A stretch of 64,000 nt of DNA, from contig CM046333.1 in assembly GCA_025403435.1 (NCBI GenBank), positions 32,447,521 to 32,511,520 of the forward strand. The letters run 5' to 3'. Below the pieces are notes generated by a model. It searched no databases. It was not told the DNA's origin and was given only the letters and a program-made list of their open reading frames with translations. The DNA comes from Artocarpus heterophyllus. Its lineage: Eukaryota > Streptophyta > Magnoliopsida > Rosales > Moraceae. Positions 35,237 through 46,042 of the stretch are shown in pieces. Position 1 is the first letter of the stretch, and each line of letters begins with the position of its first letter. A program made the position numbers and the translations under genes.

Positions 35237-37691
35237 GACAACTGACAAGCAGTCAGCAAAAATCTCCCAAAATTTGTGACAATGATAATTATGATGATTG
35301 GATGATTTATTGTGATTGATTAGCATATTTTTGGCATTTCTCTTTAATTTTGGTAATGGAAGGTTTGACTTTAATGATGATTTGAATTATTTGATATGGT
35401 TTCCTATTTTTAGAAATTGAAATATGGTAAGTAAGAACAAATTTGTTGATTTTCCTCAATTATCTCCATTCCCAAACGAATTTACCTTAATTTTAGTCAG
35501 AATATTTCTGACAATAATAGAGAAGATTAATATTTTTACTCACTTTCACAAATTCTCATTATGTTTCACGTATAATTTTTCTTCTTTTAAAAAAAAAAAC
35601 TCTTAGAAGCACTCTTTTCTCTCTTGCTTTCTCCACGTTATTCTTCCCCTTCCTCTTCCTTAATTTCTTGCAAAGATTTGAAAGAAGTCTTGGGCGGATT
35701 CAAGAAAAACTTGAGAGAATTTGTTTTAAGGTAGGAATTCGTTCTCGGTATTTCTGAAATGTATCTCCTCTTGTAATCCAACCGCTATATCTTTGTATAG
35801 GAATTTCCATTTGCTTTGAAATTTTAATATGTTATTCATGTATGAGTTATGTGATGCTCCTCCAAATTTCACGTTCATTGGAATTTCTTATATTGAAATA
35901 TGAATTTCTTCTCTCTGCCACTCATAGTTGAATTATGCTAATCGGTAAAATTTTATAAAAATGTAGTTTTTGTTCAAAATGCGAATGAATGATATTTTGC
36001 ACGAAATTTTACAAATATGTTCATGTATATGTTAAGTTATGGACTGGAAAGTTTGGTGATGATTTGATGAATATTTTATGTGTTATGGAATTTTCATTAA
36101 GACTAGGTTATGAGACTGCTTTATCAGTAAATTGTTGGACTTCTTGTTGTGTGATGTTTTTGTATGACTAAATGATTTTATTCGGTGACAAGAATTTTTG
36201 TGGTATTGTACTTGTATGTTAATTAGTTGTCATTAAAAGATTGGAGTCTAAATAATTTTATTTTAATAGTTTGAAAATAATGATGGTATGTAACTCACTG
36301 CCTATTACGTTGGAAACTTGTTTTGTCTCTGACTTCAGATACATGTTTTGGATTGTATTGAATTTATTTAAACATGATTTTTGGATATGTTGAAGTTCTT
36401 GGTGTCTATTATATGTAGTATTTTTATGGAATTATTTTAGGACATAAATAATTTATTATAAGAATGCAAGTATGGACTACTCACTGTTTTGTTATTGCTG
36501 GCAGTTTTGGATAAGTTATAAGGCTTGTTTAAGTTGTCATATGAAATTTTTATGGCCAACAAAAAATCATGGTAATATGTTTATATGTTAACTTTGTCTC
36601 TACCAAGTTTTGTGCCCAAATTATATATGAATTTCAAGTTATTAAGCTATGAATTCATAAAGTTCAGTTAGCTTTTATGTTGACAGTTTTGTTCTAATGT
36701 ATGTTTTCAAGAGATAAATGTATGAGTGATGTAATATGGCATTTGAAAATGTTATGTGGTGTTGAATGATTTTATGAAAATTTATTTTAATTCCATTTTA
36801 AATGAATGTATGACATGAACATACTAAGGAGTGAGCACATCAAGACCGTGGTGACGCCACCTATCATTTCAATTAAGGTTAAGTAAGCTACACAAGTAAG
36901 TACATTCTCACCTGCAACATGATGTGGTTTGGTAAAAGTTTGAAATTATGTTCATAATGATATCTAAGATGTATCTATGATGGTTCCATTGAATGTTATT
37001 TATGAAAGATTTGATGTTCAAAAGTTATGCATGTTTGTTGATGACGTATTTCAAAGTATAAAAGTATATAAATATGTAAGCATATAAGTATATATGTATC
37101 ACCTAAATAAGTGTTGCATACCCATGTTTATGTTATGTTTATGATACAATATCATGATTGGATTAGGACTAGCTACCATTCTCTTTTCATGACGGCGCGC
37201 CTAAATTGATGATTATGATGCAACACTTGGGCCCTTAAGATAAAATGAAAAAGTTTTAATATGGATCATATATTGAAAGATATGTTTTATATGAAGTTGT
37301 ACTTAGAGCACTATTATGATGATGATTATGGCAAAGTTGTTCATTAAATGTTTTAATTTTGTGAGATATGAAATGTACTTACTAAGCTTTAGCTTATTCA
37401 GTTTTATATCATGTTGCAGATAAGGGTAAGAAAATTATGGACTAAGTGGAGGGCAGGGAAAGGCGTGTGAATTATGCACGATGGATTGAAAATAGAACAC
37501 GCCAAAGAAGTTTTAAAAATCATAGACTATGTTTTGTTTTATTGAGTATGTTTAATCTTTTGGTATGTTTATTTGAATAGTCATAAAGATTTGAAATATG
37601 TCTCTTTAGCCTTATTGTATTATTAATTGTCCTTTGCATTTTGAAATTTTGAGGCTTGTTTTAAATTAAGAATTTCTATTTTAAACAGCGG

Positions 37692-37840
37692 TTCAGCCTG
37701 TTGAACATTGTTGGTCGGCCTACTGATCATAGCAAATTTTTAAAACCTGATTTGCAAAGCCTCGGGCGGGCTGCCGGTGGTTGAACTGCAGACTGCCAGT
37801 CAGCTTTGGCCTGCCGAAGTCTGAAGTTCGGCCTGCCGAA
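37692..37840 (-). repeat. 14-mer palindrome array, LTR 3' side, opposite sense
   Basis: Units read as TTCGGCCTGCCGAA (the reverse complement of the unit in the other array). Clear units start at 37692, 37714, 37805 and 37827; weaker matches fall in step at 37761 and 37783. Steps are 22 bp. Confidence 0.78.
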
Positions 37841-38094
37841 CTGTGAGAGCAAATTTTTAAAAGATTGTGACGTTTTCATTTTGAATTATGGATTTATTAT
37901 TTGGTATGTTTAACTATTTAAACATATTTAAAGAATGTTTAACTATTTAAAGAATGTTTATAAAAAAAAATGTATGCATGGATCCTAGGGTATGTTCCCA
38001 AATTATGTTTTATTCAAATAGTTTATCTTATATTCCGATAAAAAGAATGAATGTAACGACATCTGTAATGTCCTTAAAGGGGTGTTACAGGCTT

Positions 38095-38106
38095 TGGTAT
38101 CAGAGC
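38095..38106 (+). other. Primer-binding site of the second gypsy element
   Basis: TGGTATCAGAGC, initiator tRNA-Met type, five bases after the LTR end. Confidence 0.9.
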
Positions 38107-38306
38107 GGATTTCTGTTTTCAATTTATATCACCACACGTCAGTCTAAGTCCTCTAAGTAAGTATGTTTTAAAGTTATATGTTGAGATGCAAGTTTGATGA
38201 TAAGTATAAGATATAGTTGCCTAATGATTAATGCCTTAGTAGTGAAAACCTATCTCATAAATTAGAAGATTGTTCCTAAATTCATAACTCTTTTAGGAAA
38301 TCGACA

Positions 38307-39440
38307 ATGGACGGCCATAGAATAATGCATGCACTCAAACCAATGAAAGGTTGATGACCATGATCGCTGATCTACAAAGGCAACTCGAGGAACAAAGAAG
38401 GGAGATTACAGAGTTGAGGGCCAATGGTCATGATGGTGAATGACGAGGCAATGACGTGCCGCCTCCTCCTCCTCCCCAGCCACAAGTAAATGAAGTCCCG
38501 GCTCCTGCTGCTGAACCCAAAGCAGCCTATCAGGAACCCTTACTAGTCAGATGGAAGAGAGTAAAGCCAGCGGAATTTGAAGGTTCTAAGGATCCACTAG
38601 TCACTCAATGATGGCTAAAGACAATTGAGGCCACTTTGAGACTCATGGGCTTCTCGGATAATGAAAAAGTTCTCTGTGCTTCGTATTGCCTCACCATGGA
38701 GGCCAGGATTTGGTGGGACAAAATAGAACAAAGCAGGGATGTTGATGAAATGACATGGGCTGACTTCATTCATGAGTTCACCATGAAGTTCTTCCACATG
38801 AACATTACCAAGTGCCAGGGAGACATGTTGGTAACGGATGTGGTGGCAAAATTTGATCAGCTAGCTCGCCTTTGTCCAGGGATGGTTACTGATGAGAATG
38901 AAAGGGTTAGAAGACTGATCAAAGTTCTTAGGCCTGAGATTGCTGCAATTGTTGATGGGGCAAGTCCACCCAGAAGCCAAGGGCAGGTTGTTATAAGGGC
39001 CCAACGTGTTGAGTTCCACCTGTCAAAGCTAAGAAGAAACCAACCTTAGTCAGGTCAACTACCAAACAATGCAAGCACCCAGAACCACCCTCAACACAAA
39101 AACAACAACAATAACAACCACAACAGCAACAACAACCAGAATTGGAGAAACAACAAGAGGAAGGGCAATTCTCAGAACTGATAGGGCTAAGGTAACAAGA
39201 GGTATAACAACGGCTAGTCCAGCAACAATAACAGGCAAATTCATCCATGCACCAAATGCGGGAAGAAACATCCTGAAGAATGCCGTCTGGGGACAAACCA
39301 GTGTTTTATCTGTGGGCGAGAAGATCATTTTGCCAAGAACTTCCCCAACTAGACTAATGCTCAAGCCCCTCAGAAAGCTCCTCAAGCTCAACTCCATCAG
39401 ATGCAAGCCACCTTGGAAGGACCGCTGATCAGTTAGGGAA
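38307..39440 (+). pseudogene. gag of the second gypsy element, broken
   Basis: The ATG at 38307 is followed within 16 codons by a stop; a one-base shift restores a gag frame with a coiled-coil segment (LQRQLEEQRREITELRANG). A proline run (PPPPPPQPQ) and the gag core follow (38636-39049: EARIWWDKIEQSRDVDEM, FMKFF-type block, LARLCPGMV). An Asn-rich linker leads to two zinc-knuckle-like motifs: CTKCGKKHPEEC and CFICGREDHFAKNF, the latter having lost its final Cys. Stops occur at 38441, 38609 and 39047, and near 39180. Confidence 0.85.
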
Positions 39441-39492
39441 GACTTGAAGCCCCACCTACTAATGCCTGCATCTACGCCATGATGAAAGAACA

Positions 39493-41376
39493 GTGGCTGC
39501 TGAAGCCTCTAATGTGGTCACAGGTCAGATTTCAAGTCTTTCAATTAATGCACATGTTCTCTTTGATACGGGTGCCACACATTGTTTTGCATTGTCGTCC
39601 TTCGCTAAGAAGTTAGGGGTTCAATTAGAACCTATAAGACAGGGATTCACTACGATACTACCCTCTGGGGAAGTGATGAAATCTACGCACTATTTGCATA
39701 CTGTTCCTCTATGGATTTTTGAAAGGGAACTCTTCGTCGACCTTATTGTAATCGACATATATGATTATGATATAATTCTCGGGATAGATTTTTTGAGCAA
39801 GTACAATGCTTCCATCAAATGCCGAAAACGAAAGGTAATCTTTCATCCAAAAGGTGGACAAAAGTTCGTGTATGTAGGCGAGTCCAGAAAGAAACCAAAC
39901 ATGTTTTTGTCAGCCATGAAAGCAAGGAAGTTGTTAGCAAGCGGTTGCATGGGTTACTTGGCGAACATTGTAGACAAGATACAGGAAGAAAAGACAAGAA
40001 TTGAGGATGTGGCAGTGGTACGAGAATTTTCAGAAGTGTTTTCAAATGATCTGTCAAACTTGCCCCCTAATAGAGAAATTGAATTTGAGATTGAGCTCGC
40101 ACTAGGCACCGACTCGATTTCAAAGGCACCTTACAGAATGGCCCCAGCAAAGTTGAAGGAGCTTCATTCTCAACTAAAGGAACTTCTCGACAAAGGCTTC
40201 ATCAGACCTAGTCACTCGCCATGGGGAGCCTGTCAAGAAGAAGGATGGATCTATGAGGCTCTGCATTGACTATAGAGAATTGAACAAGATGATGATCAAG
40301 AACAAGTATCTGTTGCCTCGAATCGATAACTTATTCCATCAACTTAAAGGTGCATCTATGTTCTCAAAGATCGACCTGTTGTCAGGATATCACCAATTGA
40401 AGATTAAAGAAGGAGACATCTCAAAAACAACCTTTAGATCAAGGTATGGTCACTATGAATTTGTGGTTATGCCCTTCGGTCTAACGAATGCACCTACAGC
40501 CTTCATGGACCTGATGAATTGGGCATTCAAGGATTTTCTTGATAAATTTATCGTTGTGTTTATCGACGATATTCTTATTTATTCGAAGAGTCAAGAAGAA
40601 CATGCTGAGATTTAAGAATAGTGCTGGAGACATTAAGGAGACACAAGTTGTATGCAAAGTTCTCCAAGTGTGAGTTTTGGCTTGACAGAGTGTCCTTCTT
40701 GGGGCATGTAGTAACAAAAGAAGGGATAATGGTAGATTCTGCTAAAGTAGAGGCTGTTTCCAACTGGAAACAACCGACGAATGCAAGTGAGATAAGAAGC
40801 TTTTTGGGATTAACTGGTTATTACAGGAGAATTGTGGAAGACTTCTCCAAGATTGCAGCTCCACTCACAAATTTAACTCGCAAGGGAAAGAAGTTTAAAT
40901 GGACAGATTCATGCGAAAAAAGTTTCCAAGAACTGAAGAAGAGGTTAACTACAGCTCCGGTATTGGCAATTCCTAAAGGGAGCGACGGATTTGTAATTTA
41001 CAGTGACGCTTCTAAGATGGGCCTTGGTGCTGTTTTGATGCAGAATGATAAAGTGATCACTTACGTGTCGAGACAACTAAAAGATTATGAAAAGAACTAT
41101 CCTACTCATGACCTCGAGATAGTGGCCGTTGTTTTTGCACTAAAGATATGGAGACATTATTTGTATAGGGTCCAATGCAAGATCTTCATTGATCATCAAA
41201 GTTTAAAGTACTTCTTCACTCAGAGAGACCTTAACATGAGACAGCGAAGATGGCTAGAGTTGGTGAAGGATTATGACTGTGAAATCCTTTATCATCCAGG
41301 AAAGGCTAATCGAGTGGCTGATGCTTTGAGTAGAAAGACTGTCATCACATTGATGTCATTGCAAGTAATGTCTTAG
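39493..41376 (+). pseudogene. Protease, RT and RNase H of the second gypsy element
   Basis: Three long frames cover the region. 39493-40269 holds the aspartic protease (DTGATH near 39565) and the start of RT up to SHSPWGA. A frameshift at about 40230 moves to 40253-40615, with [10 protein letters not shown] and the catalytic FIDDILIYS (40559-40585). A stop after EEHAEI and a further shift lead to 40621-41376, the RT thumb ([12 protein letters not shown]) and RNase H ([31 protein letters not shown]). Most catalytic residues survive, but the polyprotein is interrupted at least three times. Confidence 0.9.
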
Positions 41377-42457
41377 CCTTTAAGGAAAGAAATTCTGGAC
41401 TTCGGTTTGGAACTCATAACAGGGCAACTTTTAGCCCTCACTCTTGCTCCAACGTTGTTCGATGAGATTCAGAGCAAGCAAGATGAATATGTATGCCTGA
41501 CAAGGATTAAGCAGGAAATAAAGGAAAGGAAATGCGAAGAGTTTCAAATTGCAAATGATGGAACTCTGTATCTTAAGGACCGCTTATGTGTTCCCAACGT
41601 TGATGGTCTAAGGGAAAGAATCTTAGCAGAAATCCATGATACTCCTTATTAAATTCATCTAGTGCAACAAAGATGTACAATGATCTAAGGGATAACTTAT
41701 GGTGGTTTGAAATGAAACATGACATTGCAATATATGTGAAGAAATGCTTGACATGTCAGCAAGTTAAAGCTGAACACCAGAGACCTGGTGGCGATTTATA
41801 GTCATCCAGATATCAGAATAGAAATGGGAGGATATTGCAATGGATTTCATTACCGATCTACCTAGAACTATGAATGGATATGATGCTATCTGGGTTGTTG
41901 TCGATTGATTGATGAAAGCGGCACATTTCATTCCTATCAAGATCACTTACTCTATGGAGCGGTTAGTGGAACTCTATGTTAAGGAGATCATACGACTTCA
42001 TAGAATCCCTAAGTCTATCATTTCTGATTGTGACGGCAGGCGCATTTCCAAGTTCTAAAAAAGTGTACAGACTGTAATGGGGACGAAGTTGCACTTTAGT
42101 ATAGCTTTTCATCCTCAGACATACAGCCAAACAGAGAGAACGAACTTGATCTTAGAGGATATGCTTCGGGCCTATACTTTTGACTTCAAGACCAACTTGT
42201 GTAAAATGTTGCCATTAGCGGAGTTCGTGTATAACAACAGCTATCAGGCGACGATTGGAATGGCACCTTATGAGGCCCTATATGGGCGGAAATGCAGGTC
42301 GCCTATATGTTGGCATGAAGCTGGGGAAAAGAACTTGATGGAAAGCATTGACGATGAAAAGACCGATTTTGTTAGTGAAACCTCTGAGATGATAAAATTG
42401 ATAAGAAGAAGGATAGAGACTGCTCAAAGCCGTCAGAAGAGTTATGCTTTTCAGTAA
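41377..42457 (+). pseudogene. Integrase of the second gypsy element, truncated
   Basis: 41407-41652 is the linker and start of integrase (LYLKDRLCVPNVDGLRE). The zinc-binding and core domains (41650-42070) are full of stops and shifts, though MDFITDLPRTMNGYD-type and AHFIPIK blocks can be followed. 42077-42457 is open again: FHPQTYSQTERTNLILED with the catalytic Glu, then VYNNSYQATIGMAPYEALYG. The frame ends at the junction with plastid DNA. Confidence 0.87.
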
Positions 42458-42557
42458 ATACAGTAAATAATGATCAAGATCAAGGGAAAGACAAATTCTT
42501 TACTTCGGGTCTTTCTGGTAAAAAAGAAAGTAGTATTCCTGATTATTCAGAATTTAA

Positions 42558-42833
<276 letters not shown>

Positions 42834-42839
42834 TGATAC

Positions 42840-42995
42840 ATTCTTGAAGAGCCGTATATTCTTCTTGTTGATCAACAATTATTACAATATCAAGTAACCC
42901 TGTCATATATTTAATCCCGCCCAGATATGTTTGTAAGTGAGATAGTTGTCTCTTCAACATAGCCGCATCTCTCTTCAGAAGGCGTTTGAGTCTGC
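42840..42995 (-). pseudogene. rps2: rps2 fragment (plastid origin)
   Basis: The minus strand encodes [35 protein letters not shown] and [10 protein letters not shown], an internal part of plastid ribosomal protein S2. Neither end of the gene is present. Confidence 0.9.
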
Positions 42996-43010
42996 CTGTT
43001 TTTGTTCCGT

Positions 43011-43122
43011 TCTCAAGTCCCTGAATTTATGAAGTCTCGCGATTTTTTTTAAGTTATTTTAACTATTCTCAAGTCCCTGAATTTATGAAGTCTCGCGATT
43101 TTTTTAAGTTATTTTAACTATT
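43011..43122. repeat. 56-bp tandem duplication inside the plastid insertion
   Basis: Two units beginning TCTCAAGTCCCTGAATTTAT at 43011 and 43067, differing by one T in a homopolymer. Origin of the unit not identified. Confidence 0.9.
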
Positions 43123-43210
43123 AGAATAACTTAAAAAATGTGAATTAACTAAAATCCTACTTAGAACAATTCAAAATCGAGTAAGAAGAACAAAAAACCT
43201 TATTTAGTTT

Positions 43211-43321
43211 TTATTCTTCACGCCTAGGATTACATCCTGGATCATTAGATCGGAATCCAAAGATGAATAAAGAGACAAAGAATATCACTACCGTGTAAAC
43301 AAATAGTTTTAGAGTAAGCAT
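43211..43321 (-). pseudogene. psbI: psbI, complete open frame (plastid origin)
   Basis: A full 36-codon frame plus stop on the minus strand, starting [15 protein letters not shown] and ending PRREE, the length of plastid psbI (photosystem II subunit I, one membrane helix). Compared with the usual protein, a Leu to Arg change follows FIFGF, and two Gly/Arg positions near the end are altered. Upstream plastid flank is retained. In the nucleus it would lack a transit peptide and suitable promoter, so it is treated as a pseudogene although the frame is open. Confidence 0.92.
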
Positions 43322-43591
43322 TACAACAATCTCCAAGATTATTTTTTAGGAAAAAAGAGAATAGATTCACCATTTGTATATTTGTATTTTATACCGCATA
43401 CCCTACTATGTTTTATTTATATTTTTATTTTCATACCAAGAAATAAACTAAATTGTAAAATTCTAATATCTAATATACATATACTAATAAAAATTTAGAA
43501 TAGATAAAATAGACTAATAATAAAAATCAATAATGAATAAAATAATAAAAAAAGTGGATTATCATAGATTATCGTATATATTTCATGTAGG

Positions 43592-43735
43592 GTACAAGAA
43601 AAGGGACACCATTTGCCGCTCAAACCGCAACAGGAAATGCTATTGGGACAGTAGTGGATCAAGGTATGCAACGAGTAGAAGTCATGATAAAAGGCCCCGG
43701 TCTCATAAGAGATGTGGCATTAAGGGCTATTCGTA
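43592..43735 (+). pseudogene. rps11: rps11 fragment (plastid origin)
   Basis: Encodes [35 protein letters not shown] and DVALRAIR, the middle of plastid ribosomal protein S11, then passes directly into accD sequence in the same frame. Confidence 0.92.
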
Positions 43736-43875
43736 AGACAGTACCCGAGGGTTCACAAGTGGCTGAATATTTATTCCATAAGGGCTTATTCGATCCAATC
43801 GTACCACGTAATCCTTTAAAAGGCGTTCTGAGTGAGTTATTTCAGCTCCATGCTTTCTTTCCTTTGAATCAATAG
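43736..43875 (+). pseudogene. accD: accD 3' end (plastid origin)
   Basis: Encodes [20 protein letters not shown] and [16 protein letters not shown] to the stop, the C-terminus of the plastid acetyl-CoA carboxylase beta subunit. It is joined in frame to rps11, giving an open chimeric frame from the ATG at 43654. Confidence 0.9.
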
Positions 43876-43916
43876 AAAAAAAAGCTTTAATTTAATAAAT
43901 TATTAAATAAATTCTA

Positions 43917-44320
<404 letters not shown>

Positions 44321-44331
44321 AATATGTTTTC

Positions 44332-44469
44332 AAACCGAGCCAAATATCACAATTTCTCATCAAACGAATGGCATCTTCTTCTGGAAATCCTAGCTATTCT
44401 TAGCATGATATTGGGGAATCTCATTGCTATTACTCAAACAAGCATGAAACGTATGCTTGCGTATTCGGA
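44332..44469 (+). pseudogene. ndhB: ndhB fragment (plastid origin)
   Basis: Encodes [18 protein letters not shown] and [17 protein letters not shown], an internal part of NADH dehydrogenase subunit 2, with no stops. Followed by ~100 bp I cannot assign (44470-44574). Confidence 0.9.
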
Positions 44470-44574
44470 GGCAAGAATCTAGGGTTAGTATCAATTAATA
44501 AATTCAGACAACTTTGTAAGTCTATTTTTGATATAGAAATTGAAAGGATCCAATTCAAGCAAGTTTCACATTCT

Positions 44575-44670
44575 AACATCTTTAAAATACTCCGCCATAG
44601 TTAGGGCAGTTAAACTAACTCTCATACGAGCCCCCGACAGTTCATTCATCTGACCGTAGACTAGAGCCAT
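44575..44670 (-). pseudogene. atpB: atpB fragment (plastid origin)
   Basis: The minus strand encodes [20 protein letters not shown] and [10 protein letters not shown], an internal piece of the plastid ATP synthase beta subunit. Confidence 0.88.
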
Positions 44671-44671
44671 A

Positions 44672-44710
44672 AGGGCTATAGCTCAGTTAGGTAGAGCACC
44701 TCGTTTACAC
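44672..44710 (+). pseudogene. trnV-UAC: trnV-UAC 5' exon (plastid origin)
   Basis: 39 bases, AGGGCTATAGCTCAGTTAGG through the anticodon-loop TTTACAC, matching the first exon of the intron-containing plastid tRNA-Val(UAC). The intron and second exon are not seen, so it is not a functional tRNA. Confidence 0.88.
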
Positions 44711-46042
44711 GCGCGCCAATGTTTTTCAGAGGAGTACATAATGTAATCAAAATATTTGATCTTATTGAGCAATTGATGTCTTACTCTATGCTTTTTGGGA
44801 ACAAAAGAAGAGAACAATAGCCTGACACAAGCAATCTCAACTGAAGAGGGGGCAAATAACGCTTTAAGGAAAGTGTATTTAGTACTTGTTTCCAATCTTC
44901 ATTTTAGATTTCCAACGCTCTCTAAGGCACAAAATATGGTTTCTTAAAAAAATTATTTCTTGAATAGACTTTGAAACATGTACTAAAAATTCATAAGACA
45001 TCATAAATTTCATCATAACAACTTTATTATCTATTAAAAAAAATTTACAACTATTTTAGTTAATTTAAGTTTTTTTTTTAATTTTTAAATATGACTGAAA
45101 AAACTTATTGAAAAGTCACAACTTTTTTTTCCCTTCTATTGACTAAAAACACAAACAAAAACTCTACCAAACATGCCCTTTATATTGTTGATTTTGTTGC
45201 AATGTTGGTACAATTAAAAGCGCTCATCAAATTCTTGACGGAATTCGTCACATGAACATCAAATGACATAGATTTATAGGGCGAATTAGTAAATGCAAAT
45301 ACTAAAGAGCTTGTTTGGCATGATTTAAAAAGTTAAAAAGGAAAGATTTAGAAGAATTTTAAGATTCGTAGTTTGATAATAAGACAAGGAAGAAATACTT
45401 GCGGCAAAAAATTTAAAACCCTTCAAACAACCACAATTTTAATCCCCTTAATACAGATGGATGGAAGAAATCCATCATAAATTTGATTCTCCCAATATAG
45501 CGAGAACAGAAGAAATCCATATCAAACAGTCCTCTTCATAGTATTTTCCTAATATATTTCTCTCCTTTTTATTTTCTTGCCCTCCTAAACACAAAACTAA
45601 AAGTGACTGAAACAAGCACCCTTAAAAAAAAAAAAAAAGAAACAAACAAACGAAGAAATAAATTTATCACAATAAGAAAAATGCATCAAACTCACAAGCC
45701 CCATGGGGGTGGGGGTGGGAGTGGGGGGATCGAAAACGCCCCAAAAATTTTGGATGTTCAAAGGGGACAAACTACAAATTTATGGTTGATTCAGATTTCA
45801 GATGAATCATTAAATACACAATTGTAGGATGTGGGGTGAAAAAACAAAAAACAAAAAACAAAATCCAACCCACATCTAAAGTATCTTATTATACACGATC
45901 TATGGCTATCCAAAAAAAAGTTTCTATAATTACTTCTTTTGTTCAATTTGCTTTACCACCGTAGAGAACGTAAGTCATCGAAGAACGCTTCCTAAAAGAT
46001 ACTTTCCTCTTTAGCCCCAAAAAGAGAGCATTTTGGATCTAT
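44711..46042. other. Non-coding DNA between plastid insertion and AP-4 beta gene
   Basis: 44711-44900 is of unknown origin and could be further organelle DNA. The rest is AT-rich with a poly-A tract (45624-45638), a G-rich run (45704-45728) and the 3' untranslated region of the minus-strand AP-4 beta gene just below 46043. Neither the missing MLH1 3' exons nor the copia 3' end is visible. Confidence 0.45.

Larger units (their letters stand above)
34886..38089 (+). repeat. 5' LTR of the second gypsy element
   Basis: 3204 bp. It starts TGTAACACCC and ends GGGTGTTACA, a perfect 10-bp terminal inverted repeat. The primer-binding site follows at 38095. Carries two 14-mer arrays, near its 5' end (35132-35236) and near its 3' end (37692-37840). 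Otherwise AT-rich, without coding content. Confidence 0.9.
34886..42457 (+). mobile_element. Second Ty3/gypsy element (Tekay/Del type), 3' truncated
   Basis: A 3.2 kb 5' LTR is followed by an initiator-Met primer-binding site, gag, protease, RT, RNase H and integrase. The element ends abruptly in the integrase C-terminal region (QSRQKSYA) where plastid DNA starts. No 3' LTR is present. It begins inside the copia RT. Sequence differs from the gypsy family at 13-23 kb and 57-64 kb. Confidence 0.9.

Noticed and set aside
45603..45827. Lys/Gly-rich 74-codon frame
   Set aside because: Built on poly-A and poly-G runs next to the AP4B 3' end; not gene-like.
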